Notes: generated by a model from the letters alone, not told the origin. A stretch of DNA of 64,000 nt from Ancylobacter aquaticus (GCF_004339465.1 NZ_SMFY01000001.1:1-64000); one strand, 5' to 3'. Counted from the stretch's first letter, positions 25,180 through 37,877 are shown. Numbers and translations are program-made.

Positions 25180-27036
25180 TCAGGAAACCCGGCGGGCATG
25201 CGCCGCCAGCAGCGCGAGCGCTGCGGGAGTCATGCCATCGATGCGGCCCGCCTGACCAATGGTACGGGGCCGAATCGATTCCAGCTTCGCCTTGATCTCG
25301 TTGGAGAGGCCGGCCAGGCCGCGATAGTCCATCTCCGCCAGCTCGGCCGCCTCGTCGCGGCGGAACGAAGCGATGTCGGCCTCCTGCCGGTGCAGATAGA
25401 CCGCGTACTTTGCATCCACCTCCACCTGCTCGCCGATGCGCGGTTCCTCCTGCCCGGCCTCTGGCCAAATACGGCAGATATCGGCCCAGCCGACATGCGG
25501 GTAGGACAGCAGATCGAATGCTGAGCGCCGCTGGCCGTCGCGGTTCAGGGTGAGTCCATGCGCGTCGCCCTCCCCCGGAGTGATCGACACCGAGCGGGTC
25601 CACGCCGACACCCGCGCCAGCGCCTCGCGACGGGCGGTGAACTGCACGCGTCGCGCGGCGCCGACAAGACCGAGTTCGTCCCCCTTGGCCGTCAGGCGCT
25701 GATCGGCATTGTCGGCCCGCAGCGAGAGCCGGTATTCCGCCCGGGAGGTGAACATGCGGTAGGGCTCGGTGACGCCGCGCGTCACCAGATCGTCGATCAT
25801 CACCCCGATATAGGCTTCCGCCCGATCGAAGGTGACGCCGTCCGCGCCTCCCGCCCGGCGGGCCGCGTTGAGCCCGGCGACAAGCCCCTGCGCGGCGGCT
25901 TCCTCATAGCCGGTGGTGCCGTTGATCTGACCTGCGAGGAACAGTCCGGGAGCTTTGCGCACTTCCAGCGTCGGCTCAAGCTCGCGCGGGTCGACATGGT
26001 CATATTCGATGGCATAGCCCGGGCGGACAAGGCGGACCCTTTCCAGCCCCGGAATGGTCGCCAACAATAGGCGCTGAACCTCCTCTGGCAACGAGGTGGA
26101 AATGCCGTTGGGATAGACGGTGGGGTCGTCGAGACCTTCAGGCTCCAGAAAAATCTGGTGGCCCTCACGCTCGCCGAAGCGGACGATCTTGTCCTCGATG
26201 GATGGGCAGTAGCGGGGACCTACGCTCTGGATATTGCCGGAGTACATGGCCGAGCGTGCAATGTTGGAACGGATCACCGCATGGGTTTCCGGCGTGGTGC
26301 GGGTGATGCCGCACTTCACCTGGGGATTGGTGATTGCCTCGGTCAGCGAGGAAAAAGGTTCCGGGGGCGAATCGCCATCCTGCATCTCCAGCCCGCGCCA
26401 GTCGATGGTGCGCCCGTCGAGACGCGGCGGCGTGCCGGTCTTGAGCCGACCGAGCCGCATGCCCAACGCCGCGAGCGAGTTGGACAGGCCGCGCGCCGGC
26501 GCCTCGCCCATCCGCCCCGCCGGGATCTGCTGGTCGCCGATATGGATCAACCCGTTGAGAAAAGTGCCCGTGGTGACGACGACGGCACCGGCGGACACCC
26601 GCCGTCCATCCGCCAGGACGAGGCCGGTGACGCGGCCCTCCCGGAGCGTGAGACTGTCGGCCTCGCCCTCAACCACGAACAGGTTCGGTTGGGACTCGAT
26701 CTCACGCTGCATTGCCTGCGCGTAGAGCTTGCGGTCGGCCTGGGCGCGCGGGCCGCGCACGGCCGGGCCCTTGCGGCGGTTGAGCAGGCGGAATTGGATG
26801 CCGCCCTGGTCGGCGACGCGCCCCATCAGCCCGTCCAGCGCATCGATCTCGCGCACGAGGTGCCCCTTGCCGAGCCCGCCAATGGCCGGGTTGCACGACA
26901 TGGTGCCGAGCGTGGCGTGGCTGTGCGTCACCAGCGCCGTGCGGGCACCGAGCCGCGCGGCAGCGGCGGCCGCCTCGGTGCCGGCATGGCCGCCGCCAAT
27001 AATGACGACGTCGAAAGAAAGATCGGGAGCGATCAT
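25180..27036 (-). CDS. mnmG: tRNA uridine 5-carboxymethylaminomethyl modification enzyme MnmG
   Basis: This FAD-dependent enzyme works with MnmE to install cmnm5 on U34 of tRNAs reading NNR codons. The product is 618 residues, full length. The FAD dinucleotide motif GGGHAG is at 14-19. Family blocks [24 protein letters not shown] and SRAEYRL are present. The ATG at 27036 has no strong alternative. mnmE lies just upstream on the same strand, separated by a 221-bp gap holding two parS-like sites. Confidence 0.96.
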   Translation of the reverse strand: MIAPDLSFDVVIIGGGHAGTEAAAAAARLGARTALVTHSHATLGTMSCNPAIGGLGKGHLVREIDALDGLMGRVADQGGIQFRLLNRRKGPAVRGPRAQADRKLYAQAMQREIESQPNLFVVEGEADSLTLREGRVTGLVLADGRRVSAGAVVVTTGTFLNGLIHIGDQQIPAGRMGEAPARGLSNSLAALGMRLGRLKTGTPPRLDGRTIDWRGLEMQDGDSPPEPFSSLTEAITNPQVKCGITRTTPETHAVIRSNIARSAMYSGNIQSVGPRYCPSIEDKIVRFGEREGHQIFLEPEGLDDPTVYPNGISTSLPEEVQRLLLATIPGLERVRLVRPGYAIEYDHVDPRELEPTLEVRKAPGLFLAGQINGTTGYEEAAAQGLVAGLNAARRAGGADGVTFDRAEAYIGVMIDDLVTRGVTEPYRMFTSRAEYRLSLRADNADQRLTAKGDELGLVGAARRVQFTARREALARVSAWTRSVSITPGEGDAHGLTLNRDGQRRSAFDLLSYPHVGWADICRIWPEAGQEEPRIGEQVEVDAKYAVYLHRQEADIASFRRDEAAELAEMDYRGLAGLSNEIKAKLESIRPRTIGQAGRIDGMTPAALALLAAHARRVS

Positions 27037-27178
27037 GGGACGGGCTCGCAGGCTTCTATCGCGCCACGAAACGGGCGCGCGCGTCTCGGCGGGCGGAGGG
27101 ATGCGCTGTTCAGCCAGCGATTTGCCCCGCCGTCAAGCCGCCGCCCTCTCGCCGCCCCCTGTGGACAGCCGGGCGACC

Positions 27179-27194
27179 TGATTCACGTGAAACA
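27179..27194. other. parS-like site, one mismatch
   Basis: TGATTCACGTGAAACA differs from parS only at position 3 (A for T). It is in the mnmE-mnmG gap, 48 bp from a second parS-like sequence. Confidence 0.8.
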
Positions 27195-27226
27195 TTTCGT
27201 TTACGAATCGGCCCTAGTGGCCGCTC

Positions 27227-27242
27227 TGTTTCACGTGAATCC
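27227..27242. other. parS-like site, two mismatches
   Basis: TGTTTCACGTGAATCC matches parS at positions 1-13 and 15. The left half and the central CACGTG are intact. Binding could be weaker than at the perfect site. Confidence 0.6.
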
Positions 27243-27257
27243 AGCCCGGCCGGGCAG

Positions 27258-28661
27258 CTACTTGCCGATGCAGAATTCGCGGAACACGACATCGAGAAGA
27301 TCCTCGACGCCGATCGCCCCGGTCATGCGGCCGAGCGCGCGGGCGGCGAGACGAAGCTCCTCGGCCAGAAGTTCGTCGTCCAGAGTCTCCCACTGCGTGA
27401 GCGCGAGCGCGAGATGCGCGTCGGCTTCCGCCGCGCTGGCGCGATGCCGGGCCCGGATCAGCGCCGGGTGCTCGCCTTCCGCGCGGGCAGAGATGAAGCT
27501 GCCAATGGCACGGGTCAGTTCAGCCAGCCCCTCCCCACTGGTCGCCGACACAGCGCGAACCTGCGCCGCCCAGCTGGCTGCATAACTGGGTTCGCCCGCC
27601 GCCCTGTCGATCTTGTTGGCGACCAGCCAGAGCGGCGCTTGGGCCTCGATGGATGGGCACACCTTAAGCACGGGTCCGGCAGAGAGGTCATGCACCCACA
27701 GGATCAGGTCGGCCTGCGCCACCCGGGCGCGCGCCCGGCGGATGCCCTCCGCCTCCACCTTGCTCGTCGCCTCGCGCAGGCCCGCGGTGTCCACAAGCGT
27801 GACCTTGTGGCCGCCGAGATCCAGCGCGACTTCCAGCAGATCCCGCGTGGTGCCGGGCTCGTCCGAAACGATGGCGACGTCGCGTTGCGCCAGCGCGTTG
27901 ATGAGTGACGACTTGCCCGCATTGGGGAGGCCGGCAATGGCGATAAGCGCGCCCTCGCGCACCATCGCGCCGCGCCGGTCGGCCAACGCCGTCTCCAGTT
28001 CCAGCGACAAGGCCTCCACCTCCGGCCGCGCCAGCGCCCTCGCCCCGGCCGGCACGTCGTCCTCATCGGCGAAGTCGATGCCGGCCTCGACCAGCGCCAT
28101 GGCGCGGATGAGCCGGCGGCGCCAGTCCTCTACACGCTGGCCGAGATGGCCGAAAGCATGGGCGAAAGCGAGCCGGCGCTGAGCCTGCGTTTCCGCCCCG
28201 ATCAGGTCGGCAAGGCCCTCGGCCTGGGTGAGGTCCATCCGGCCGTTGAGAAAGGCGCGGCGGGTGAACTCGCCCGCCTCCGCCGGGCGCAGGCCGGGTA
28301 CGGCGAGCACCGCGCCGAGCACGGCGGCCACAACGGCACGCCCGCCATGGATCTGCAGTTCGGCCATGTCCTCGCCCGTCGCGCTGCGCGGTCCCGGAAA
28401 CCAGAGCGCCAGCCCCTGGTCAAGCACTTCGCCGCTGGCGGGATGGCGCAGCCGCGCCAGATGCGCCCGGCGCGGCTCAGGACGCCGGCCCGCCAGCGCC
28501 TCCAGCGCTCTTCCCGCTTGTGGCCCCGACAGCCGGATGACCGCGACCGCGCCGCCGCTGCCGGAGGACACCGCCGCGATAGTGTCGCCGCCTGCGACTG
28601 AGGCGACGGCGCCCCTGTCGATCTCGCTCTTCGTGATTGCGCTTTTTTCCTGCAGGTCCAC
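27258..28661 (-). CDS. mnmE: tRNA modification GTPase MnmE
   Basis: A 467-residue GTPase that, with MnmG, modifies the wobble uridine using methylene-tetrahydrofolate. The N-terminal folate-binding domain contains [21 protein letters not shown]. The G domain has [12 protein letters not shown] and DEPGTTRD. The C-terminal FCIGK places the essential Cys464. The only start codon in the open N-terminal segment is a GTG at 28661, giving an N-terminus about 20 residues longer than usual. Confidence 0.93.
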   Translation of the reverse strand: MDLQEKSAITKSEIDRGAVASVAGGDTIAAVSSGSGGAVAVIRLSGPQAGRALEALAGRRPEPRRAHLARLRHPASGEVLDQGLALWFPGPRSATGEDMAELQIHGGRAVVAAVLGAVLAVPGLRPAEAGEFTRRAFLNGRMDLTQAEGLADLIGAETQAQRRLAFAHAFGHLGQRVEDWRRRLIRAMALVEAGIDFADEDDVPAGARALARPEVEALSLELETALADRRGAMVREGALIAIAGLPNAGKSSLINALAQRDVAIVSDEPGTTRDLLEVALDLGGHKVTLVDTAGLREATSKVEAEGIRRARARVAQADLILWVHDLSAGPVLKVCPSIEAQAPLWLVANKIDRAAGEPSYAASWAAQVRAVSATSGEGLAELTRAIGSFISARAEGEHPALIRARHRASAAEADAHLALALTQWETLDDELLAEELRLAARALGRMTGAIGVEDLLDVVFREFCIGK

Positions 28662-28752
28662 CCGCTACGCCCTATCTTTTGAGTCGGTCGCTCTCTTGAA
28701 ACGAGCGCCTGCCGCCATGCCACGATACTGTGTCCCTAGCCGGAGCGACATC

Positions 28753-30771
<2,019 letters not shown>

Positions 30772-31101
30772 GAGCGAGGCGGAGATTTGCCCGAATCGGG
30801 CCGGCATCGCCGGACACAAGCTGCCGGGGACAGGCCTGTGGATAAGTTGGGGACAAAAGCCCCCACAGGCCCGTATTTCAACAGAAATGGCCGCTGGCGG
30901 GCGACAAGTTTTTTGCGATGGATGGATCGGACCCGCGGGCGTTTGCCCGCCACGAGTCATTTCTGGAGGCCATCATTTCAGAGGCGAAACGATCCGACAT
31001 TGGCGATGATGCCGCATTAATGCCCGCAATCGGCACTTTGGATTGCGAATGCGCACATGTCGCCATGCCGACCTTTCGCGACGCTTTCGGCGTGCGCGGG
31101 C
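30772..31101. other. Intergenic region with a perfect DnaA box and an origin-like module
   Basis: TGTGGATAA at 30837-30845 is the exact reverse complement of the DnaA box TTATCCACA. It overlaps ACAGGCCTGTGGAT (30830-30843), identical to 34900-34913 in the hemE-ppsR gap. A related ACAGGCCCGT is at 30865-30874. The palindrome GCATTAATGC is at 31014-31023. A 66-codon plus-strand frame (30918-31118) has no recognisable similarity. The region may be a DnaA titration site, a regulatory region or part of an extended origin. Confidence 0.55.
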
Positions 31102-31470
31102 TCAGTCTTTCCGGCTGAACCGGATATTGGCCAGCATCAGCGGCACGACGAGCATGAGCGCCCCGGCAAGGTCCGCCTGCAGCACATAGGCGAGGCCGAG
31201 TTCCTCGCGCACCGCCGGCCCGATGACCGGGTCGGCGAAATCGGCGACGAGACTGGCGACGAACAGGGCGGTGGGCAGCCACACGGCGAGGGGAAGCCAC
31301 CAGCGCCGGCAGGCCATGACCCAGCTGAGCGCCGCGATGCCGATGACGAAGATCCACAGCTCGGCCGGCGGCGGCTCGCGCTCGGCGACGCCGGCGTGAA
31401 CCGGCAGCGCCAGAAACAGGGCGGCGGGAAACGACATCAACGAAAGCCGGTAGATCCGCCCTGCCTGCAT
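31102..31470 (-). CDS. Small integral membrane protein of unknown function
   Basis: A 122-residue protein with three or four hydrophobic segments: an N-terminal one (SFPAALFLALPVHAG), ELWIFVIGIAALSWVMAC, LAVWLPTALFVASLVADF and LAGALMLVVPLMLANI. The start at 31470 is supported by GGGAGG 7 nt upstream. I recognise no family. It lies 66 bp downstream of rho in the same direction and may share its transcript. Confidence 0.7.
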   Translation of the reverse strand: MQAGRIYRLSLMSFPAALFLALPVHAGVAEREPPPAELWIFVIGIAALSWVMACRRWWLPLAVWLPTALFVASLVADFADPVIGPAVREELGLAYVLQADLAGALMLVVPLMLANIRFSRKD

Positions 31471-31536
31471 GCCCCCGCCTCCCAGCGGCCTCACCCCGGC
31501 TTTTTGCCGTGGGTGTGCTTGCCTTATGTTTTGGCC

Positions 31537-32802
31537 TTACGTGTTCATCGAGTCGAAGAAGTCGCCATTGGTCTTGGTCTGGCGCAGCTTGTCGACCAGG
31601 AACTCGATGGCGTCGACCGTGCCCATCGGATTGAGAATGCGGCGCAGCACATACATCTTCTTCAAGACGTCCGCCGGCACAAGCAGCTCTTCCTTGCGGG
31701 TCCCCGAGCGCGTGATGTCGATGGCCGGGAACACCCGCTTGTCCGAGACCTTGCGGTCGAGAATGACCTCGGAATTGCCGGTGCCCTTGAACTCCTCGAA
31801 GATCACCTCGTCCATGCGCGAGCCGGTATCGACCAGCGCGGTGGCGATGATGGTCAGCGAGCCGCCTTCCTCGATGTTACGCGCCGCGCCGAAGAAGCGC
31901 TTGGGGCGCTGCAGGGCGTTGGCGTCGACACCGCCGGTCAGCACCTTGCCGGAGGACGGCACCACGGTGTTGTAGGCGCGGCCGAGCCGAGTGATTGAAT
32001 CGAGCAGGATCACCACGTCACGCTTGTGCTCGACCAGGCGCTTAGCCTTCTCGATCACCATTTCCGCGACCTGCACATGGCGCTGGGCCGGTTCGTCGAA
32101 GGTGGACGAGACCACCTCGCCCTTCACCGAGCGCTGCATGTCGGTGACTTCCTCCGGCCGCTCGTCGATGAGCAGCACGATGAGGTAGCACTCGGGATGA
32201 TTGGTCGTGATGGACTGGGCGATGTTCTGCAGCAGCACGGTCTTGCCGGTGCGCGGCGGGGCGACGATGAGGCCGCGCTGGCCCTTGCCGATCGGCGCCA
32301 CGACATCGATGACGCGGGCAGAGAAATCCTTGCGCGTCGGGTCTTCGATTTCCAGCTTCAGCCGCTCGTCGGGATAGAGCGGGGTCAGGTTATCGAAATT
32401 GATCTTGTGCCGGATCTTGTCCGGGTCCTCAAAATTGATCGTGTTGACCTTGAGGAGGGCGAAATAGCGCTCGCCATCCTTGGGCGAACGGATCTGGCCC
32501 TCGACCGTGTCGCCGGTGCGCAGCCCGAAGCGGCGAATCTGGCTCGGCGAGACATAGATGTCATCAGGGCCGGGCAGATAATTGGCGTCCGGCGAGCGCA
32601 GGAAGCCGAAACCGTCAGAGAGGATCTCGACCACACCCTCGCCGATGATGTCGGTATCCTTGGCGGCAACCTGCTTGAGAATGGCGAACATCAGCTCCTG
32701 CTTGCGCAACGTGCTGGCGTTCTCGACCTCAAGCTCCTCCGCAACCACGAGAAGTTCGGCGGGGTTCTTGGACTTGAGGTCCTGGAGCTTCATTTCCCCC
32801 AT
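31537..32802 (-). CDS. rho: Transcription termination factor Rho
   Basis: This hexameric RNA helicase terminates transcription at C-rich sites. The product is 421 residues, the usual rhizobial length. The N-terminal RNA-binding domain has [23 protein letters not shown] (in part). Walker A is PPRTGKT at 182-188. [15 protein letters not shown] carries Walker B, and the Q- and R-loop segments follow. ATG 32802 is chosen by length; an ATG three codons later is also possible. The frame is open for 73 codons upstream, but that stretch lacks similarity and is probably a long leader. Confidence 0.96.
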   Translation of the reverse strand: MGEMKLQDLKSKNPAELLVVAEELEVENASTLRKQELMFAILKQVAAKDTDIIGEGVVEILSDGFGFLRSPDANYLPGPDDIYVSPSQIRRFGLRTGDTVEGQIRSPKDGERYFALLKVNTINFEDPDKIRHKINFDNLTPLYPDERLKLEIEDPTRKDFSARVIDVVAPIGKGQRGLIVAPPRTGKTVLLQNIAQSITTNHPECYLIVLLIDERPEEVTDMQRSVKGEVVSSTFDEPAQRHVQVAEMVIEKAKRLVEHKRDVVILLDSITRLGRAYNTVVPSSGKVLTGGVDANALQRPKRFFGAARNIEEGGSLTIIATALVDTGSRMDEVIFEEFKGTGNSEVILDRKVSDKRVFPAIDITRSGTRKEELLVPADVLKKMYVLRRILNPMGTVDAIEFLVDKLRQTKTNGDFFDSMNT

Positions 32803-33047
32803 GGGAAAGGGCCTCGATATTCTGATGTGGACGTACCCGGCCGGGAAAAACACCCGCCGAAACGACAAAAGGTGGGAAGCGCTGGTCTGCGGACCCAGGC
32901 CGAGGGGATCGGCTTCTTGTCCGGCACACCGTGCGGCATCGGGGAAGATGCCCGCCTGAACGGAGTGACAGCCAGCTTCGTGGAGTCCGCGCACCATAGG
33001 CAAAGCCGCGAACCGGCGCAAGCCTGCCGCATGACGCTTTGAACGGG

Positions 33048-33473
33048 TTAAAACGGCTTTACGATGACCATGATGACGATGCCGATCATCAGCAGCGTCG
33101 GCACCTCGTTCATCAGCCGGAAGAAGCGCGCCGGCCGGCTGTTCCGGTCAGCAGCGAAATCGGCGACCCACCGGGCCTGATATTCCTGCGCCACGCTGAG
33201 CCCGATGACCAGCGCCAGTTTCACGTGAAACCAGCCTGAGGCGAACCATCCGCCCTGCCAGGCGAGATACAACCCGGCCAGCCAGCTCACCCCCATCGCG
33301 GGACGGGCGATGGCCTTGAGCAGGCGCCGCTCCATCACCTTGAAGGTTTCCGACTGCGGCGATCCCACGGGCGCGTCGCAGTGATAGACCATCAGCCGGG
33401 GCATGTAGAGCAGCGCCGCCATCCACGAGATGATGGCCATGACGTGCAGCGCCTTGATCCATTCGTAGAGCAT
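33048..33473 (-). CDS. hemJ: Protoporphyrinogen IX oxidase HemJ
   Basis: A 141-residue four-helix membrane protein that oxidises protoporphyrinogen IX to protoporphyrin IX in heme synthesis. His10 in [15 protein letters not shown], the YHC motif and the helix [13 protein letters not shown] with conserved His and Lys match HemJ. The ATG at 33473 fits the family N-terminus ([11 protein letters not shown]); a TTG two codons earlier is possible. It sits between hemE and rho, as in many relatives. Part of the coding sequence forms a parS-like site at 33217-33232. Confidence 0.92.
   Translation of the reverse strand: MLYEWIKALHVMAIISWMAALLYMPRLMVYHCDAPVGSPQSETFKVMERRLLKAIARPAMGVSWLAGLYLAWQGGWFASGWFHVKLALVIGLSVAQEYQARWVADFAADRNSRPARFFRLMNEVPTLLMIGIVIMVIVKPF
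33217..33232. other. parS-like site in hemJ, 14-bp core intact
   Basis: AGTTTCACGTGAAACC retains the full GTTTCACGTGAAAC core (33218-33231) and differs only at the two outermost bases. It lies 1.3 kb left of the predicted origin. Confidence 0.75.
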
Positions 33474-33509
33474 GGACAATCCACCCCCAGGCTGCCGCCC
33501 GTCCGCCGC

Positions 33510-34544
33510 CTACCCGCCACGGATGCGGGAAATCATCCGTTCCACATGGGCGATCGGCGTCTCCGGGCGAATGCCGTGGCCGAGATTGAACACATGCGAG
33601 GCACCGTTGAAATCCGCAAGGATGGCGTCGATGGAAGCGTCCAGCGCCCGGCCGCCGGCGATGAGGGTGAGCGGGTCGAGATTGCCCTGCAGCGCGCATT
33701 TGCCCCCCAGCGCATAGCGCGTCGCCGGGCGGTCCGCCGTCCAGTCCAGTCCCACTGCGTTGACGCCGGCGGCCTGCACCATCGTGGAGAGGCCGGATAG
33801 CGTCGCCCCCTTGGGAAAAGCGATGATCCGCGCCCCCGGCACTTCGGCACGCACCAAGGCAACGATGCGGCGGATCGGCTCGATCGACCAGCGACGGAAA
33901 CTCTCGGGGTCCAGCACGCCGGCCCAGCTGTCAAAGATCTGCACCGCATCGGCGCCGGCCTTGAGCTGGCCGACGAGATAACGGGCGGAGGTTTCCACCA
34001 GCCGATCGATCAGCGCGGTGAAGAAATCCGGATCGGTCAGCGCCGCGAGGCGGGCCGGCGCCTGGTCCGACGTGCCGCGCCCGGCGATCATGTAGGTCGC
34101 CACCGTCCACGGCGCGCCGCAAAAGCCGAGCAGTGCCGTCTCGGTAGGAAGCTCGGCCCGGATGCGGCCAACCGCTTCCAGCACCCGGTCGATCTTCGTG
34201 GGATCGAGATCCTCGCGGAGAGCGGCAAGCTCGGCGCCGTTAGTGACGGGCACAAGGCGGGGGCCCTCGCCTGTCTCGAAAGTCAGCGGGCAGCCGAGCG
34301 CATGGGGCACGACAAGAATGTCGGAGAACAGGATTGCCGCATCGAAGCCGAAGCGACGAATCGGCTGAAGCGTGACCTCGACGGCAAGATCGGGCGTGTA
34401 GCAGAGGGTGAGGAAATCGCCGGCTTTCTCGCGCACTGCACGATATTCCGGGAGATAACGCCCCGCCTGGCGCATCATCCAGATCGGCGTGCGCGTTGGC
34501 ACCTTTCCATCCAGTGCCTGCAGCATGATCGACTGTCCGCTCAC
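33510..34544 (-). CDS. hemE: Uroporphyrinogen decarboxylase
   Basis: This enzyme decarboxylates the four acetate side chains of uroporphyrinogen III to give coproporphyrinogen III. The product is 344 residues. The signature [16 protein letters not shown] is near the N-terminus and the active-site Asp lies in LFSDIL. Translation starts at a GTG (34544), with an in-frame ATG at residue 7. hemE classically flanks the chromosomal origin in alphaproteobacteria, and its promoter region here is part of the predicted oriC. Confidence 0.95.
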   Translation of the reverse strand: MSGQSIMLQALDGKVPTRTPIWMMRQAGRYLPEYRAVREKAGDFLTLCYTPDLAVEVTLQPIRRFGFDAAILFSDILVVPHALGCPLTFETGEGPRLVPVTNGAELAALREDLDPTKIDRVLEAVGRIRAELPTETALLGFCGAPWTVATYMIAGRGTSDQAPARLAALTDPDFFTALIDRLVETSARYLVGQLKAGADAVQIFDSWAGVLDPESFRRWSIEPIRRIVALVRAEVPGARIIAFPKGATLSGLSTMVQAAGVNAVGLDWTADRPATRYALGGKCALQGNLDPLTLIAGGRALDASIDAILADFNGASHVFNLGHGIRPETPIAHVERMISRIRGG

Positions 34545-34911
34545 GCTGCCACCCGCCCTTCCGTCCCTGCCATGCTGCTCACCGTCCCGTTATCCCCGCG
34601 CTCTTCATACTTCTTTAATCACTTAGAATCGAAAGTTGTCTGTGTTTAGAGCAGGGGATTAGACATGTTCCTCGCCGCTCACAATCGACCCCCAGCCTGA
34701 CGCCGGCTCGGCCGGCCGGAAGCGATCAGAGACGGGTGTTGCTCCAACGGCTTAGGTGGGGCAGGCCGGTTTATCCACGCAGTTCGCATGCCCCACCGCG
34801 ATGGGACGCACAGGCCGGTGGCTTGTGGAGGAAAACGGCCTCTGTCCCCAGGGCACTCTTGCGAACGTGCGGAGGGCGTGGCTTGTTCCCTCCTTATGCA
34901 CAGGCCTGTGG
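34545..34911. other. Predicted chromosomal replication origin (oriC)
   Basis: This 367-bp gap separates hemE (leftward) from ppsR (rightward). That is the position of oriC in Caulobacter, Rickettsia and Sinorhizobium. An AT-rich patch at about 34605-34655 stands out from the GC-rich background and could be the unwinding element. TTATGCACA (34894-34902) fits TTATNCACA exactly. TTATCCACG (34771-34779) and the inverted TGTGGATGA (34907-34915) each have one mismatch. CACAGGCCTGTG (34899-34910) is a perfect palindrome, and related modules lie at 34761 and 34810. The genes next to the gap on each side point outward. Confidence 0.75.
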
Positions 34912-35778
34912 ATGACCGGGGTGACTGATTCCGCCCGCCCGTCGGAGAGCTACTACCACCTCCATCTCGTGTCGGATTCCACCGGCGAGACGCTGATCAG
35001 CGTCGGCCGGGCGGCGGCGGCGCAGTATGACGTGAAGCCGATCGAGCACATCTATCCCCTCGTGCGCTCGCACAAGCAGCTCGACAAGGTGGTGCAGGCG
35101 ATCGAGGAGTTCCCCGGCATCGTGCTCTACACCCTGACCGATCCGGAACTGCGCAATCGCTTGAAGACCTATTGCCGCGAACATGGCGTGCCGGTGCTCT
35201 CCGTGCTGGCGCCTGTCGTGCAACTGTTCCAGGCCTATCTCGGCGGCGTGCCGGAGCCGCGCGTCGGCGGCCAGCACCAGCTCGACGGCGATTATTTCCG
35301 CCGCATCGACGCGATGAACTTTACGGTCATGCACGATGACGGCCAGCATGTGGACGGGCTGGAGGCGGCCGACGTGGTGCTGCTCGGCATTTCCCGCTCC
35401 TCCAAGACGCCGACCAGCATCTATCTCGCCAATCGCGGCATCAAGACAGCCAACATCCCGCTGGTGCCGAGCCTGCCGGTGCCGTCGGGCCTTGCCGAGC
35501 TGAAACGGCCGCTGATCGTCGGCCTGCTGGCCAGCGCCGACCGGGTGGTGGAGATTCGCCGCAATCGGCTGCTCGGGCTGAACGCCGCGCAGGCAGCCGA
35601 CGCCTATACCGACCATCAGGCGGTGGCCGAGGAAATCGCCTTCTCCCGCCGGCTGTGCGCGCGCCATGGCTGGCCGATGATCGACGTGACCCGGCGCTCC
35701 ATCGAGGAAACGGCGGCGGCGATCATCGCCCTGCTGCAGGAACGCCGCCGCAGGTTGACCGAGAATCCCAATGGCTGA
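34912..35778 (+). CDS. ppsR: Pyruvate, phosphate dikinase regulatory protein (DUF299)
   Basis: A 288-residue bifunctional serine/threonine kinase and pyrophosphorylase that controls PPDK or PEP synthetase by reversible phosphorylation. The P-loop-like segment [15 protein letters not shown] is near residue 160. [13 protein letters not shown] is the family N-terminus. The ATG at 34912 is preferred to one at 34756, whose extra 52 residues would be translated across the origin sequences. The stop overlaps maf by eight bases. This is the RP001-type gene that adjoins alphaproteobacterial origins. Confidence 0.92.
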   Translation: MTGVTDSARPSESYYHLHLVSDSTGETLISVGRAAAAQYDVKPIEHIYPLVRSHKQLDKVVQAIEEFPGIVLYTLTDPELRNRLKTYCREHGVPVLSVLAPVVQLFQAYLGGVPEPRVGGQHQLDGDYFRRIDAMNFTVMHDDGQHVDGLEAADVVLLGISRSSKTPTSIYLANRGIKTANIPLVPSLPVPSGLAELKRPLIVGLLASADRVVEIRRNRLLGLNAAQAADAYTDHQAVAEEIAFSRRLCARHGWPMIDVTRRSIEETAAAIIALLQERRRRLTENPNG

Positions 35779-36403
35779 TTTCCTGCCCGACAACGGCCTC
35801 TGGCGCGGGGCGGATCCGCTTGTTCTTGCCTCCAAAAGCGCGGCGCGGCGCGCCTTGCTGGAGGCAGCTCGGCTGCCGTTCGAGGTGGCGAGCGTCGAGG
35901 TGGACGAGCGCGCCCTTGAGGCAGAGGCGGTGGAAGCGGGCGCAGGGCCGCAGGCCGTCGCGCTCGCCCTTGCCCGGGCCAAGGCGCTGGCGGGCAGCGC
36001 CGCGCAGGTCGGCCGTCTGGTCATCGGCGCCGACCAGACGCTGGCGCTGGGGGCGCAGGCCCTGCACAAGCCGGCGGACCGGGCGGCGGCGCAGTCGCAA
36101 ATCGCCCTTCTGGCGGGGCGCACCCATGCGCTGCACTCGGCCGTGGCGGTGGCGCGCGACGGTGCGGTGCTGTTCACGACGGTGGAGAGCGCCCACCTCA
36201 CCATGCGCGCGCTCGACGCGGCGGCAATGGACGCCTATCTCGACGCCGCCGGCGAGGCGGTGCTGTCCAGCGTCGGCGGCTACCAGTTGGAAGGGCTCGG
36301 CATCCACCTGTTCACCCGTGTCGAGGGCGACCATTCGGTGATACTGGGATTGCCGCTCCTGCCGCTGCTGGCCTTTCTGCGCTCTCAGGGACTTCTGCTG
36401 TGA
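35771..36403 (+). CDS. maf: Maf-family nucleotide pyrophosphatase
   Basis: A 210-residue house-cleaning enzyme that hydrolyses non-canonical or modified nucleoside triphosphates to monophosphates. [12 protein letters not shown], with the conserved SxSxxR, GADQTL and [12 protein letters not shown] are family motifs. It overlaps ppsR upstream and aroE downstream, so ppsR-maf-aroE-coaE-dnaQ form one overlapping unit running away from the origin. Confidence 0.93.
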   Translation: MADFLPDNGLWRGADPLVLASKSAARRALLEAARLPFEVASVEVDERALEAEAVEAGAGPQAVALALARAKALAGSAAQVGRLVIGADQTLALGAQALHKPADRAAAQSQIALLAGRTHALHSAVAVARDGAVLFTTVESAHLTMRALDAAAMDAYLDAAGEAVLSSVGGYQLEGLGIHLFTRVEGDHSVILGLPLLPLLAFLRSQGLLL

Positions 36404-37245
36404 CCCGACATGTGGCGATTATCGGCCATCCCGTAAGCCATTCCCGCTCGCCGCTCATCCATGGCTACTGGCTGCGCCAGCATGGCATCGACGGCACCTA
36501 TGGCGTGCGCGATGTCGCGCCGGAGACGATCGAGGCTTTCTTCAGCGATTTCGCCGCCTCCGGCCTGATCGGCGGCAATGTCACCGTGCCGCATAAGGAA
36601 GCGGCCTTCCGTGCCTGCGTGGCGCGCGATTCCGTCGCGCAGGCGCTCGGCGCGGTCAATACGCTGTGGCTGGAGAACGGTGATCTCCACGGCGCCAACA
36701 CCGATGTGCATGGTTTCCTTGCCAATCTCGACGCCGCTGAGCCGGAATGGGCGCGGGCGCTTGGAGAGGCCGTGGTGCTCGGGGCGGGCGGCGCGGCGCG
36801 CGCCATCGTCTACGGGCTGCTGGAGCGGGGGGGGGACCGCGTGGTGGTGGCCAACCGCACGCGGGCACGGGGAGAGGCGCTGCGCGAGACGTTCGGCCCG
36901 CGCGTGCAGCCCATAGAGTGGCGCGATCTCGGTGGCCGGCTGATGGGCTGCCGGCTGCTGGTCAATACCACTTCGCTCGGCATGAAGGGCCAGCCGCCGC
37001 TCGACATCGACCTCTCAGCCCTGTCGCCGGATGCACTGGTGACGGATATTGTCTATGTGCCGCTGGAAACGCCGCTGCTCAAGGCCGCCAAGGCGCGCGG
37101 GCTCGCCACGGTGGACGGGCTCGGCATGCTGCTGCACCAGGCGGTGCCGGGCTTCGAGCGCTGGTTCGGCGTGCGCCCGCAGGTGACGCCGGAACTGCGG
37201 GCACTCGCGATCGCCGATCTTAAGACCAAGGGGCAACTCGCGTGA
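36400..37245 (+). CDS. aroE: Shikimate dehydrogenase
   Basis: This NADPH-dependent enzyme reduces 3-dehydroshikimate to shikimate in aromatic amino acid synthesis. The product is 281 residues. The substrate-binding SHSRSP is near residue 12, the catalytic Lys lies in [11 protein letters not shown], and the nucleotide motif is GAGGAARA. It starts at a GTG that overlaps the maf TGA. A run of nine G at 36829-36837 is a possible slippage tract. Confidence 0.95.
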   Translation: MTRHVAIIGHPVSHSRSPLIHGYWLRQHGIDGTYGVRDVAPETIEAFFSDFAASGLIGGNVTVPHKEAAFRACVARDSVAQALGAVNTLWLENGDLHGANTDVHGFLANLDAAEPEWARALGEAVVLGAGGAARAIVYGLLERGGDRVVVANRTRARGEALRETFGPRVQPIEWRDLGGRLMGCRLLVNTTSLGMKGQPPLDIDLSALSPDALVTDIVYVPLETPLLKAAKARGLATVDGLGMLLHQAVPGFERWFGVRPQVTPELRALAIADLKTKGQLA

Positions 37246-37877
37246 GCCCTCGCCGACCCTTCCGGCTGGGGCTCACGGGCTCCATCGGCATGGGCAAATC
37301 GACCACCGCGCAGATTTTTCGCGAGCTCGGCGTGCCGGTGCACGATGCGGACGCCGCCGTGCACGCGCTTTATGGCGCGGAGGGCGTCGGCCCGGTGGAG
37401 GCGGCCTTTCCCGGCGTGGCGGTCGACGGGCGGATCGACCGCAGCCGGCTCGGCGCACTTGTGCTGGGCGATGACGCGGCGATGAAGCGGCTGGAGGCCA
37501 TTGTCCACCCGCTGGTCCGGGCGCGGGAAAAGGCCTTCCTCGAACGGGCGGCGGAAGCGGGCGAGCCTGTCGCCGTGCTCGACATCCCGCTGCTTTATGA
37601 GACTGGCGCTCAGGACCGGGTCGACGCCGTCCTGGTCGTCACGGCGCCGGAAGCGGTGCAACGCGCCCGGGTCCTCGCCCGGCCCGGAATGACGGAGCCG
37701 ACCTTCGCCGCGATTCTCTCCCGGCAGATGCCCGATATAGAGAAGCGCCGGCGCGCCGATTTTGTGGTCGACACCAGTCAGGGGCTCGACCCGGCCCGGG
37801 CCGCCGTGGCAGAGCTGCTGGGCCAGCTGCGGGCGACGCGCGGCGCGGATGCGGAACAGGGAGACGGCGATGCGTGA
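37242..37877 (+). CDS. coaE: Dephospho-CoA kinase
   Basis: This enzyme phosphorylates dephospho-CoA to complete coenzyme A synthesis. The product is 211 residues. The P-loop [12 protein letters not shown] is at 10-21. HDADAAVH and [11 protein letters not shown] are family motifs. A GTG start overlaps the aroE stop. A second CoA gene, coaA, lies 13 kb to the right. Confidence 0.95.
   Translation: MSPRRPFRLGLTGSIGMGKSTTAQIFRELGVPVHDADAAVHALYGAEGVGPVEAAFPGVAVDGRIDRSRLGALVLGDDAAMKRLEAIVHPLVRAREKAFLERAAEAGEPVAVLDIPLLYETGAQDRVDAVLVVTAPEAVQRARVLARPGMTEPTFAAILSRQMPDIEKRRRADFVVDTSQGLDPARAAVAELLGQLRATRGADAEQGDGDA

Noticed and set aside
30918-31118. A 66-codon plus-strand frame in the 30.8-31.1 kb gap
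   Set aside because: It runs into the 3' end of the convergent membrane-protein gene and has no recognisable similarity. The gap is better explained by the DnaA-box module.
34756-34911. N-terminal extension of ppsR to the ATG at 34756
   Set aside because: The extra 52 residues lack family similarity and would be read through the DnaA-box-like and palindromic origin sequences. The ATG at 34912 gives the normal protein.
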